Part shown: piece after piece, positions 31,836-40,100 of the stretch
How positions within the stretch are numbered: position 1 is the first letter of the stretch
Layout of the letters: each line of letters begins with the position of its first letter
Source of the DNA: Alkalibacillus filiformis
Lineage (GTDB): Bacteria; Bacillota; Bacilli; Bacillales; Alkalibacillaceae
Direction: 5' to 3'
NCBI RefSeq assembly: GCF_030814115.1
Contig: NZ_JAUSUP010000015.1
Location: 1-40,109 of the forward strand
DNA: 40,109 nt
Translations under genes and position numbers: made by a program
The notes under the pieces: model-generated
What the model was told of the DNA's origin: nothing
The model's database searches: none
What the model saw: the letters and a program-made list of their open reading frames with translations, nothing else

Positions 31836-32429
31836 TTGATCGATTCACGTATGTTAGAAGTGTTAATGAACTATAGAAGGTCGGTTCAAAACACTCCTTT
31901 GCTTAACGATAACCAAAAACAAGAGCTTTCAGGAGCTTCTTTTGAAACGCTTTTTATGGATCAGTTAGGATTAAACAATAATCTAGCGACACATTTTGCT
32001 TCAGGTGAAAGTGAGCAGGGTGTTCAGTCGAGTATGCAAGTTGCTCCGGATTTAAACAATGATGATTCAAGCTTTAATGACATTATTGAAGATGTAGCGT
32101 CACGTTATAACATTGACACTGACTTAATTCGTTCTGTCATTCAAGTTGAGTCGGGCTTTAACCCGCAAGCTGTTAGTCATGCAGGTGCTCAAGGTCTCAT
32201 GCAGCTTATGCCAGCTACGGCCGAATCATTAGGTGTTCAAAATGTATTCGACCCAGCACAAAATATAGAAGGTGGCGCTCGCTACTTAAGAGATATGTTA
32301 GATCGATATAATGGAGATTCTGAGCTCGCACTAGCAGCCTATAACGCAGGCCCAGGGAATGTAGACTATTATGGTGGAGTACCGCCATTTGAAGAAACAC
32401 AAAACTATGTTAAACGAATTTTAGGTTAA
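31836..32429 (+). CDS. Lytic transglycosylase (SLT domain, YjbJ-like)
   Basis: The protein has about 197 residues from the TTG at 31836 (MIDSRMLEVLMNYRR), which has GAGGTGG 5 bp upstream; the longer ATG start at 31764 precedes the promoter. The C-terminal SLT domain (about 90-195) has the catalytic glutamate in VIQVESGFNPQAVS, then GLMQLMPATAESLG and AYNAGPGNVDYYGG. It cleaves peptidoglycan glycan strands with anhydro-muramic ends. No signal peptide is visible, as in B. subtilis YjbJ, so the export route is unclear. The N-terminal 80 residues are unstructured-looking. Confidence 0.88.
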   Translation: MIDSRMLEVLMNYRRSVQNTPLLNDNQKQELSGASFETLFMDQLGLNNNLATHFASGESEQGVQSSMQVAPDLNNDDSSFNDIIEDVASRYNIDTDLIRSVIQVESGFNPQAVSHAGAQGLMQLMPATAESLGVQNVFDPAQNIEGGARYLRDMLDRYNGDSELALAAYNAGPGNVDYYGGVPPFEETQNYVKRILG

Positions 32430-32430
32430 A

Positions 32431-32465
32431 AAAAGTTCAAGCGATTAATTCGCTTGAACTTTTTT
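32431..32465. terminator. Bidirectional terminator between convergent genes
   Basis: AGTTCAAGCG (32434-32443) pairs with CGCTTGAACT (32451-32460), with A-run before and T-run after. It serves the transglycosylase gene (+) and the methionine gamma-lyase gene (-). Confidence 0.93.
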
Positions 32466-32470
32466 ATTAA

Positions 32471-33646
32471 TTACATCTGATCTAAGCCTTGTTTTAAATC
32501 GTTCCAAATATCCTCCCATGCTTCTAAACCACATGACATGCGAATTAATGAATCTGTAATCCCCATACTTAGACGATTCTCTTCTGGTACAACAGCGTGT
32601 GTCATCGTCGCAGGATGTTGAATAATAGATTCTGCATCTCCTAAACTAACAGCTAGCTTAATAAATGATAAACGGTTTAAAAAGGCTTGTGCTTCTTCTT
32701 TACCACCTTCAACTTCAAAGGCAATTACACCAGCACCGAGTTTCATTTGTTTTTTAGCCACTTCATAATCTGGATTGTTTTTGTCGAATGGGTAGTGGAC
32801 ACTTTTGATTTTTGGATGTTGTTTTAACTGTTCAACGACTTTCTCTGCGTTAAGTGAGTGACGATCCATTCGAATAGGAAGCGTCTTGAGTCCTCTTAGT
32901 AATAACCAAGCATCAAATGGCGAAAGAATACCACCAATATCTTTTTGTGTCGTCATCGCAACTTCTGAAATAAAATCTTCTTTCCCGACTAATAAGCCAG
33001 CGACAATATCACCATGACCACCGATATATTTAGTGGCACTGTGAAGAACAATATCACAACCTAAATCGATTGGTCGCTGTAAGTAAGGTGATGAAAAAGT
33101 GTTGTCCACAACAACTGGAATGTTAAATTCCTTTGCTACACGTGCAACCATCTCTAAATCAATAATCTTCATCGTTGGATTAATCGGTGTCTCAACATAA
33201 ATTAATGACGTGTCGTCTTTAATTTGTTTGCGTAAAACATCCTCTGACTCCATTAAACTATAGTCAGACTGAATATTATATTTTTCTCTCATTAGTTCTA
33301 GTAAACCAAATGTACAACCGTAAAGCCCTTGAGAGCATAATATGTGATCATTTGCTTTCGTTAAGGCGATTAACGTTGCTGAAACAGCAGCCATCCCTGA
33401 AGAAAAGGCTAAACCAGCCTCAGCGTTTTCTAAATTTGCAATTCGCTCTTCTAAATGGCGAACAGTTGGGTTTCCTAAACGAGAATAAATAAAGCCATCG
33501 TCTTCTCCAGCAAAACGTTTTTCCCCTTGTTCAGCATTCGCGAATGTGTAAGTTGACGTTTGATAGATTGGCGTTGATAAACTATCGAAATGTTCTTTTG
33601 AGTCATAGCCGTGGTGAATAACATCAGTTTCAAATCTTTTCGTCAT
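32471..33646 (-). CDS. mdeA: Methionine gamma-lyase (PLP, Cys/Met metabolism family)
   Basis: The 391-residue protein starts at the ATG at 33646, with GAGGAGG 7 bp upstream. PLP-lysine is Lys206 in HSATKYIGGHGD. Cys111 in GLYGCTFGL corresponds to the active-site cysteine that distinguishes methionine gamma-lyase from cystathionine lyases and synthases, where this position is usually glycine or threonine (MccB here has VYGGTY). It would convert methionine to methanethiol, 2-oxobutyrate and ammonia. A cre-like site overlaps the promoter, fitting a catabolic enzyme. An alternative is O-acetylhomoserine sulfhydrylase. Confidence 0.8.
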   Translation of the reverse strand: MTKRFETDVIHHGYDSKEHFDSLSTPIYQTSTYTFANAEQGEKRFAGEDDGFIYSRLGNPTVRHLEERIANLENAEAGLAFSSGMAAVSATLIALTKANDHILCSQGLYGCTFGLLELMREKYNIQSDYSLMESEDVLRKQIKDDTSLIYVETPINPTMKIIDLEMVARVAKEFNIPVVVDNTFSSPYLQRPIDLGCDIVLHSATKYIGGHGDIVAGLLVGKEDFISEVAMTTQKDIGGILSPFDAWLLLRGLKTLPIRMDRHSLNAEKVVEQLKQHPKIKSVHYPFDKNNPDYEVAKKQMKLGAGVIAFEVEGGKEEAQAFLNRLSFIKLAVSLGDAESIIQHPATMTHAVVPEENRLSMGITDSLIRMSCGLEAWEDIWNDLKQGLDQM

Positions 33647-33677
33647 GAAATGTCCTCCTCTTACCCCTTTTTGTATC

Positions 33678-33683
33678 ATTGTA
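33678..33683 (-). promoter_or_regulatory. -10 element of the methionine gamma-lyase promoter
   Basis: TACAAT on the minus strand in the context TGTTACAATG. The -35 position, 17 bp upstream, falls within the cre site. Confidence 0.5.
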
Positions 33684-33692
33684 ACACAAAAC

Positions 33693-33708
33693 ATGAAAGC
33701 GCTTTCTG
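33693..33708. promoter_or_regulatory. Catabolite-responsive element (CcpA site) at the methionine gamma-lyase promoter
   Basis: ATGAAAGCGCTTTCTG fits the cre consensus WTGNAARCGNWWWCAW with deviations only at the last positions; GAAAGCGCTTTC is a perfect palindrome. Overlap with the -35 predicts repression by CcpA when preferred carbon is present. Confidence 0.8.
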
Positions 33709-33749
33709 AATTAGAGGAAAAATTTAAAAATTAACATTTAAGTAGGAAT

Positions 33750-33780
33750 GAAAAAAGTAGAGAGTCGGTTCCTCTCTACT
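33750..33780 (-). terminator. Terminator of rarD
   Basis: AGTAGAGAG (33756-33764) pairs with CTCTCTACT (33772-33780), followed on the minus strand by TTTTTTC. It starts one base after the rarD stop codon. Confidence 0.88.
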
Positions 33781-33781
33781 T

Positions 33782-34675
33782 TTAAACTTGAGATATTTGT
33801 TTTAATTGTTTTACGCGTTCATAGGTGTATAAGGTTAGACCGATCCAAATGAGGGTAAATGTAATAGCATGAACCGACGTAAACGGTTCGTTAAATAAGA
33901 ACACCCCTAATAAAAGCATGATCGTTGGCGCGATGTATTGTAAGAAGCCAACTAATGATAGTGGAATTCGTTTTGCACCTTGGGCAAATAATAATAACGG
34001 AATAGCCGTTGCAAGCCCTGTTCCGATTAATAAAACGCCCGTCCAAGACAGGCTCATGGCTCCAACTTGTACCCATTCCAGATGAATAATATAAATAAGC
34101 GCAACTGGTAAAACAATGACCGTTTCAATAGCTAGGCCGAATATTGCATTTAAGTTGACGATTTTTTTCAATAAGCCGTAAATAGCAAAAGACACAGCGA
34201 GCAATAAAGCAGCCCAAGGGACGTCACCAAAGTTATACGTCATATAGCCAACGCCAGTTAATGCAAGGACAATCGCAATCCATTGTAATTTTGAAAATCG
34301 TTCTTTTAGAAAAATAAAACCAAATAAGACGCTAATAAGTGGGTTTATATAATAACCGAGACTAGCATCTAACACACGATCAGAGTTAACTGCCCATATG
34401 TAGGTCACCCAGTTTATACTGATCACAATTGAAGCGGCCGCGATGCCTAGAGCTGTTCGCCAGTCAGTAAAAAGGGTGCGGCATTCTGTCATAAATAAGT
34501 GCCACCTACGAATGACGAATATGAATAGCATCATAAAAGCAAAAGACCATATGATTCTGTGGGCTAAAATTTCCCATGCTGGAACGTATTCAAGTATTTT
34601 CCAATAAAGAGGGAGAAACCCCCATAGTATGTAAGCGAATGTAGCATATAATGTGCCAACTTTTTCGTCGTTCAA
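33782..34675 (-). CDS. rarD: RarD, EamA-family drug/metabolite permease
   Basis: The 297-residue protein has ten helices in two EamA repeats. The N-terminal YATFAYILWGFLPLYWKIL and EILAHRIIWSF are diagnostic for RarD. It starts with TTG behind AAGGGGG. RarD was named for a chloramphenicol phenotype but the true substrate is unknown. It is transcribed alone toward the methionine gamma-lyase gene. Confidence 0.9.
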   Translation of the reverse strand: MNDEKVGTLYATFAYILWGFLPLYWKILEYVPAWEILAHRIIWSFAFMMLFIFVIRRWHLFMTECRTLFTDWRTALGIAAASIVISINWVTYIWAVNSDRVLDASLGYYINPLISVLFGFIFLKERFSKLQWIAIVLALTGVGYMTYNFGDVPWAALLLAVSFAIYGLLKKIVNLNAIFGLAIETVIVLPVALIYIIHLEWVQVGAMSLSWTGVLLIGTGLATAIPLLLFAQGAKRIPLSLVGFLQYIAPTIMLLLGVFLFNEPFTSVHAITFTLIWIGLTLYTYERVKQLKQISQV

Positions 34676-34825
34676 TCGATTTCCCCCTTTACTTCTCTAA
34701 AGCATGAATAACGTTTTTAAAATTTTACGACACCCGAAAGGTTTTTGCAATATGAAGTTAGAAACTTTTGAGTTGTTGTTCACTGTTATGTTAGATAAAC
34801 TAAAATTATAAGGAGGCCTTTAACT

Positions 34826-35116
34826 ATGGAAATACACGTAACAGAGCAAGCAGTAGACTGGTTTTTTGATGAAATGGACCTAGAGACAGGAGATGTGGTG
34901 AATTTCTTCCCTAAGTATGGAGGCACTTGTTCATTTCAAAAGGGCTTCTCGATTGGAATGGCAATCGGTAGCACAGCAGAGCCGGAGGTTGAAACGGAGA
35001 AAAAAGGGCTTAGCTTTCAAATTGATGAAAAAGACGTATGGTTCTTTGATGGAAAAGATTTATATATAGGCCTTAAAGACGGAGAAGTAGAATATTCAGA
35101 CGGACCAATTGAGTGA
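34826..35116 (+). CDS. HesB-like (YneR family) protein
   Basis: The 96-residue protein has an A-type iron-sulfur carrier fold, with MEIHVTEQAVDWFFDEMDL at the start and KYGGTCSFQKGFSIG in the middle. True IscA/SufA carriers have three cysteines, two near the C-terminus; here only one cysteine is present, so cluster binding of the usual type is unlikely. YneR-type proteins are uncharacterised. AAGGAGG precedes the ATG. The following unknown gene begins 14 bp later and is probably co-transcribed. Confidence 0.8.
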   Translation: MEIHVTEQAVDWFFDEMDLETGDVVNFFPKYGGTCSFQKGFSIGMAIGSTAEPEVETEKKGLSFQIDEKDVWFFDGKDLYIGLKDGEVEYSDGPIE

Positions 35117-35130
35117 AGAGGGGATTACGA

Positions 35131-35574
35131 ATGGGATGGACGAGAGAGGAAGCATTTGATTTTTTAAAAACAGTTTATACAGATGATGTCATGCAGCAAG
35201 AAAAACGGCGTGTTTTCAAACAGGTGAACCGTCAGTTGTATGAACGTCTTGATGACTTAGCTATTAATAACGCGTTATCCGAACAAGTCGAAAAGCAGTT
35301 AAAGCTCTTTAAAGACTTTACATTTATGCCTGGCGACAACATCTTTCAATCGATGCGCTACTTATTTTTATTAGCGCGAGGTGAGAAAGAAATAGATCGA
35401 CTAACGACGAGAAAACATTTAGACCGTGTTTATAACTCGTTATTTAAAGCAGCTGGCATGCAAAACCCGATTATTCCGGATCATTTTTGGGAAACGCCAA
35501 TTGGCATTGCCTGCCGTATTGCAGAAGACGGTGTTGAAGCGGTTTATCCAGTATTAGATGAAATGGTTGATTAA
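35131..35574 (+). CDS. Conserved-looking hypothetical protein, helical
   Basis: The 147-residue protein starts at the ATG at 35131, with GAGGGG upstream; a GTG at 35113 overlapping the previous gene is possible but less likely. It is predicted mostly helical, with no signal or membrane segment. Visible stretches are TREEAFDFLKTVYTDD, KDFTFMPGDNIFQSMRYLFLL and HFWETPIGIACRIAEDG. I do not recognise the family. Its composition matches its neighbours, so it looks like a resident gene. Confidence 0.6.
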   Translation: MGWTREEAFDFLKTVYTDDVMQQEKRRVFKQVNRQLYERLDDLAINNALSEQVEKQLKLFKDFTFMPGDNIFQSMRYLFLLARGEKEIDRLTTRKHLDRVYNSLFKAAGMQNPIIPDHFWETPIGIACRIAEDGVEAVYPVLDEMVD

Positions 35575-35605
35575 CACTTCCTTTATGAGGGAGTGTTTTA
35601 TTTTT
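35573..35605 (+). terminator. Terminator after the hypothetical gene
   Basis: AACACTTCC (35573-35581) pairs with GGGAGTGTT (35589-35597) including one G-T pair, followed by TTATTTTT. It overlaps the stop codon. Confidence 0.85.
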
Positions 35606-35710
35606 ATAAGGTGTTTTGATATAAATCGAAACAGTGTATTGATTAAAATAGAAAATAGTTGTAAACTTTCTTATAACAGGACATATAATGATAATCGAAA
35701 GGGTGTTTAG

Positions 35711-36718
35711 ATGGATGTTAAATATGATGTCGATAAGCAAATAATGGCTGATTTTATTGCTTTTGCATTTCGGGTTGCCAATTTAGGAAAAGGGGAGGAA
35801 GAAGAGAAATACAAAGCATTAATTCGAGAAAGTGAAGGGGAAAAGTGGATCGAGTCAATTCATCATAAATTATCGACTGACGAACTGAAAGAACTACAAG
35901 TATTTTTCCAAAAAGATAGTCATATCGCTATTTCGCTTATGCCGTATTGGTATAGTCAAAGTGCGCTTACTTCCATCGAGGCATTACTCGATTCAATACG
36001 TGCAGTAGATGAAACGCAGCTAGTTGAGTGGATGGTCAATACGAGCTTTGTAGATGATTCAGTTAAACAATTACCAGTAGAGAAAAGAATAAAGTCTTTA
36101 CCCATTCCAGAAGAAGAAAAGTGGAAGTTAATTTATTTCATTCAACAACCTAATGAAATAAAAGACCGATTATGTCAATTGTTACAACACCTCTATGATC
36201 AGCACTATGCCAATTTTGAATCATTAGTGTCGACTAAAATAAAAGAAAAAGTTGAACATTTTAACAATCAAAAGTACAACGAGTTTATTAAAGAAATGGC
36301 GTCGCAATATACGAATTGGGATGGAAATAAAAAGCTGGTTGTTATTCCTTCTTATTCGATGAGTGTTGGTTTTATAAGTTTTGATGAAGCAGATTTTAGC
36401 TTACTAGTTGTTGGTATAGAGAGGTTTGATCTTAGTCAAAAAATGCGTGATGAAAAAGAAGTATTAGAGCTCCTGAAAATCTTAACAGATGAGCGTCGGT
36501 TTAATATGTTAAGGCTTTTAAAGCAACGTGCGCATTATGGTTATGAAATAGCGCAAGAACTAGGTGTATCAAATTCAACGGTTTCACACCATTTAGCAAT
36601 ACTACTCAACCACGGTTTTGTTCAATCAAAACGAGACGAAAATAAAGTTTATTACGCAATTAACCAAGATGAAGTGAAATCGGTTATTAAAGAGTTAGAA
36701 GAGTTGTTTTTAACTTAA
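35711..36718 (+). CDS. Transcriptional regulator with C-terminal ArsR-type winged helix
   Basis: The 335-residue protein has a long helical N-terminal region (about 1-245) of unknown fold, then an ArsR-type DNA-binding domain (about 250-330): LTDERRFNMLRLLKQRAHYG, AQELGVSNSTVSHHLAILLN, GFVQSKRDENKVYYAI. The usual ArsR metal-binding cysteines are absent. The N-terminal part probably senses a ligand. It is followed after 15 bp by an MFS exporter gene, so it likely controls that pump and itself. The ribosome binding site is AAAGGGTG. Confidence 0.82.
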   Translation: MDVKYDVDKQIMADFIAFAFRVANLGKGEEEEKYKALIRESEGEKWIESIHHKLSTDELKELQVFFQKDSHIAISLMPYWYSQSALTSIEALLDSIRAVDETQLVEWMVNTSFVDDSVKQLPVEKRIKSLPIPEEEKWKLIYFIQQPNEIKDRLCQLLQHLYDQHYANFESLVSTKIKEKVEHFNNQKYNEFIKEMASQYTNWDGNKKLVVIPSYSMSVGFISFDEADFSLLVVGIERFDLSQKMRDEKEVLELLKILTDERRFNMLRLLKQRAHYGYEIAQELGVSNSTVSHHLAILLNHGFVQSKRDENKVYYAINQDEVKSVIKELEELFLT

Positions 36719-36733
36719 GAGAGGATGTAAGTC

Positions 36734-37972
36734 GTGACCAATAACACTGGGGAAAGTCGTTTATCGTTGTATCGGAATCGATCGTTTGTGTTGTACTTTT
36801 TCACTTTTTTGGCCTCAAGTTTAAGTGTTGCGTTCTTTTTATTTACGGTTAATTGGTATGTCGTTGATTACTTAAGGTTAGAAGCGATGCTAGGGTTTGT
36901 GTTTGTCGCAAGTTCTATTCCCAGGCTTTTGTTTATGTTAATCGGTGGTGCAATTGCTGATCGTGTCAATAAAGCGTCGATCATGTTGCTATCTGATTTC
37001 ACAAAGGCTGTTTTATTAATACTTGTTATCTGCCTGCTTGTTTTTGATTTAGTTTCAATATGGGTATTAGTAGGTTTAGCGTTTTTGTTTGGTCTTCTAG
37101 ATGCATTCTTTTGGCCAGCGAGTTCTTCGCTCTTTCCAAAATTAGTAGAAAGAGAGCAGCTAACTCGAGCAAACTCAATTGTTCACACGACACAGCGTTT
37201 TTCAGTTATTGTGGGTCCATTAATAGCTGGATTAATTATTGGGTTTGGTAGTTATGAGTTGATGTTTGGTCTTGTTAGTTTAATGCTTATGTTGGCTGCT
37301 GTAGTCGATTTATATTTAAGGAGAAGGGTTGGTTTGGACGAAGAAGAGAATGAAACACATCCTTCTGTTTGGCGATCGATAATGGATGGACTTCGCTATG
37401 TAAAGCAATCTCCCTTTTTATTAACTTTAATGTTAACTTCTGTCTCACTCAATTTATTTTTAAGTGGACCGTTGCAAATGGGGTTACCAATTTTCGCACG
37501 AAATGTGATTGGTGGCGGTGAGTTCACTTATAGTTTATTAAGTGGGGTATTAGGTGTCGGGATGTTAATAGGAGCGGTGATCGTTGGGGTTATTAATATA
37601 AATAGGCGGCGCGGACTTGTTTCACTTGTAAGTATCGTTGCACTTGGGGTATTTATGGTCATCTTTAGTTTAACAGGTGAATTATGGCTTAGCTTATTAG
37701 TCATTAGCTTAGTTGGTTTAACATTGTCTATCATAGATGTGCCAATACTCTCAGCTATTCAAGCGAACACGGATGAAGACTATATTGGAAGAATGATGAG
37801 TCTAATTTCTTTCGCATCTATGGGATTACTTCCTGTATCTTTTTTATTAACTTCACTATTTATTTCGTTAGGGTTTTCAATTGATCAAATTATTTTTGTT
37901 GCGTCATGCTGTTTATTAACGGTGGGGTTAATCGTCGTCACTTTTGCAAAATCGATCAGATATGTTGATTAA
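36734..37972 (+). CDS. MFS exporter of the EntS/MFS_3 type
   Basis: The 412-residue protein has twelve helices. It opens with SLYRNRSFVLYFFTFLASSLS, as in the MFS_3 group, and carries motif A IGGAIADRVNKASIMLLSD. Relatives export siderophores or macrolides. A central cytosolic loop (about residues 195-222) contains many acidic residues. The start is GTG with GAGAGG upstream. Its pairing with the ArsR-type gene suggests ligand-induced efflux; the substrate is unknown. Confidence 0.82.
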   Translation: MTNNTGESRLSLYRNRSFVLYFFTFLASSLSVAFFLFTVNWYVVDYLRLEAMLGFVFVASSIPRLLFMLIGGAIADRVNKASIMLLSDFTKAVLLILVICLLVFDLVSIWVLVGLAFLFGLLDAFFWPASSSLFPKLVEREQLTRANSIVHTTQRFSVIVGPLIAGLIIGFGSYELMFGLVSLMLMLAAVVDLYLRRRVGLDEEENETHPSVWRSIMDGLRYVKQSPFLLTLMLTSVSLNLFLSGPLQMGLPIFARNVIGGGEFTYSLLSGVLGVGMLIGAVIVGVININRRRGLVSLVSIVALGVFMVIFSLTGELWLSLLVISLVGLTLSIIDVPILSAIQANTDEDYIGRMMSLISFASMGLLPVSFLLTSLFISLGFSIDQIIFVASCCLLTVGLIVVTFAKSIRYVD

Positions 37973-38065
37973 TTTAGATACTTTCGTTAAAAACTATACA
38001 GTATAGCAGAACTAATATATAATAACAAAGGCAGGAAATTTTAGTTATAGAAATGGAGCGTTTTT

Positions 38066-39895
38066 ATGCAAGAGTACAAAGATATTCGTAATATCGCCAT
38101 TATTGCGCACGTTGACCATGGTAAGACAACGTTAGTAGACCAAATGTTACACTATTCTGGGACGTTTCGCGATAATGAAAACGTTGATGATCGTGCGATG
38201 GATACGGATGATTTAGAGAAAGAGCGCGGGATTACGATCCTTGCGAAAAATACAGCTATAAATTATGGTGATGCACGAATTAACATTTTAGATACGCCAG
38301 GCCACGCAGATTTTGGTGGCGAAGTAGAACGTATTATGAAAATGGTTGATGGTGTATTATTAGTCGTAGACGCATATGAAGGTTGTATGCCACAGACTCG
38401 TTTCGTGTTAAAGAAAGCATTAGAACAAAACTTAAAGCCAATGGTTGTTTTAAATAAAATTGATCGTCCGAATGCTCGTCCTGAAGAGGTTGTTGATGAA
38501 GTATTAGATCTATTTATCGAACTTGGGGCTGATGATGAGCAGTTAGAATTCCCAGTAGCCTATGCTTCAGCATTACAAGGAACATCAGGTTATGAAGCGG
38601 AAGATCAAAACGAAACGATGGATCCAATTTTCGAGAAAATTCTAGAGCATATTCCAGCACCGCAAAAACTTGTCGATGACCCATTACAATTCCAAGTCAC
38701 TTTACTTGATTACAACGATTACGTTGGTCGTATTGGTGTCGGTCGTGTATATCGCGGTAAAATGAAAGTCGGCGATCAAGTAGCTTTAATGAAGAAAGAT
38801 GGATCAGCTAAAAACCATCGTATTACAAAGTTATTCGGTTTTATCGGCTTAAAACGTGTCGAAATCGAAGAAGCTGAAGCGGGTGATATCGTTGCCGTTT
38901 CAGGTATGGAAGATTTAAACGTTGGTGAGACAGTGTGTGATGTTAATCATCATGATCCTCTTCCAATTCCGAGAATCGATGAGCCAACATTACAGATGAG
39001 GTTCGTTGTTAATAACAGTCCGTTTGCTGGTAAAGAAGGGGACTACATTACAGCGAGAAAAATTGAAGAGCGTCTATTAACTCAACTTGAAACAGATGTG
39101 AGTTTACGTGTTGAAGAAACTGAAACACCTGATGCATGGATCGTATCGGGTCGTGGTGAACTGCACTTATCAATTCTAATTGAAAATATGCGTCGTGAAG
39201 GATATGAGCTACAAATATCTAAACCTCAAGTAATTATTCAAGAAATTGATGGCGTGAAGTGTGAGCCGTATGAGCGTGTTCAAATTGATGTTCCAGAAGA
39301 TTACACAGGTCCTGTCATGGAGTCTTTAGGAGCACGCAAAGGTGAAATGCTCGATATGATTAACCACGGAAACGGCCAAGTGAGACTAGAATTCAAAGTA
39401 CCATCTCGTGGTCTAATTGGTTATTCAACCGAGTTTATGTCTCAAACACGCGGTTATGGAATTTTAAACCACTCATTTGATGCTTACGAGGCTGTTGCTC
39501 AAGGTTCAGTTGGTGGACGTCGTCAAGGTGTCTTAGTATCACAAGAAAAAGGTAAAGCAACGCCATATAGTATTATGGCACTTGAAGATCGTGGTGTTAT
39601 TTTCGTTGAACCTGGTACGGAAGTGTATGAAGGAATGATCGTCGGTGAGCATAATCGTGATAACGACTTAACAGTTAATATTACGAAAGAAAAAGCTTTA
39701 ACAAACGTTCGTTCAGCAACGAAAGATAATACCGTGACATTAAAAGGTACGCGTAAATTAACATTAGAAGAAGCGATTGAGTATTTAGATGATGATGAGT
39801 ATTGTGAAGTAACGCCTGAGTCAATTCGTTTGCGTAAAAAGATCTTAAACAAGAGTGAACGTGAACGCTCACAGAAAAAAACGAAGAACTTATAA
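38066..39895 (+). CDS. typA: Ribosome-associated GTPase TypA/BipA
   Basis: The 609-residue protein is of standard length. G1 is AHVDHGKT (14-21), G2 includes EKERGITI, G3 is DTPGHADF and G4 is NKID. Domain II and the EF-G-like domains III and V follow ([20 protein letters not shown], then [17 protein letters not shown]), plus the BipA-specific C-terminal domain ([16 protein letters not shown]). It binds the ribosome at the EF-G site and aids 50S assembly and stress growth. The ATG follows GGAG. A strong terminator lies directly downstream. Confidence 0.97.
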   Translation: MQEYKDIRNIAIIAHVDHGKTTLVDQMLHYSGTFRDNENVDDRAMDTDDLEKERGITILAKNTAINYGDARINILDTPGHADFGGEVERIMKMVDGVLLVVDAYEGCMPQTRFVLKKALEQNLKPMVVLNKIDRPNARPEEVVDEVLDLFIELGADDEQLEFPVAYASALQGTSGYEAEDQNETMDPIFEKILEHIPAPQKLVDDPLQFQVTLLDYNDYVGRIGVGRVYRGKMKVGDQVALMKKDGSAKNHRITKLFGFIGLKRVEIEEAEAGDIVAVSGMEDLNVGETVCDVNHHDPLPIPRIDEPTLQMRFVVNNSPFAGKEGDYITARKIEERLLTQLETDVSLRVEETETPDAWIVSGRGELHLSILIENMRREGYELQISKPQVIIQEIDGVKCEPYERVQIDVPEDYTGPVMESLGARKGEMLDMINHGNGQVRLEFKVPSRGLIGYSTEFMSQTRGYGILNHSFDAYEAVAQGSVGGRRQGVLVSQEKGKATPYSIMALEDRGVIFVEPGTEVYEGMIVGEHNRDNDLTVNITKEKALTNVRSATKDNTVTLKGTRKLTLEEAIEYLDDDEYCEVTPESIRLRKKILNKSERERSQKKTKNL

Positions 39896-39900
39896 TGTTG

Positions 39901-39936
39901 AGAGCTATGAGGGTGAATGTCCTCATAGCTCTTTTT
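39901..39936 (+). terminator. Terminator of typA
   Basis: AGAGCTATGAGG (39901-39912) pairs perfectly with CCTCATAGCTCT (39921-39932), followed by TTTT. Array 4 begins 5 bp later. Confidence 0.95.
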
Positions 39937-39940
39937 ATGC

Positions 39941-40016
39941 TAGATGCTCATAAAGTGGTTCAAGATGCTCAAAGTAGAAGTCTAGATGCTCATAAAGTGG
40001 TTCAAGATGCTCAAAG
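39941..40016. repeat. Array 4: four 20-21 bp units in two 41-bp dimers
   Basis: AGATGCTCA starts at 39942, 39963, 39983 and 40004 (steps 21, 20, 21). The 35-bp block 39941-39975 is repeated without change at 39982-40016, a 41-bp period. The core differs from the other arrays but the monomer and dimer lengths are the same. Non-coding, and directly behind the typA terminator. Confidence 0.88.
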
Positions 40017-40072
40017 TGACGTTCTGTCAATATATTGGACATGTTTTTGCTCTCATAAGGCAAACTTTTAAT

Positions 40073-40100
40073 CCATATGAAAGAAGATGCTTTCATATGG
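40073..40100 (-). terminator. Hairpin near the window end, possible terminator of an outside minus-strand gene
   Basis: CCATATGAAAG (40073-40083) pairs perfectly with CTTTCATATGG (40090-40100) around AAGATG. A weak T-rich tail is present on the minus strand. The gene it serves would lie beyond the window. Confidence 0.45.
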
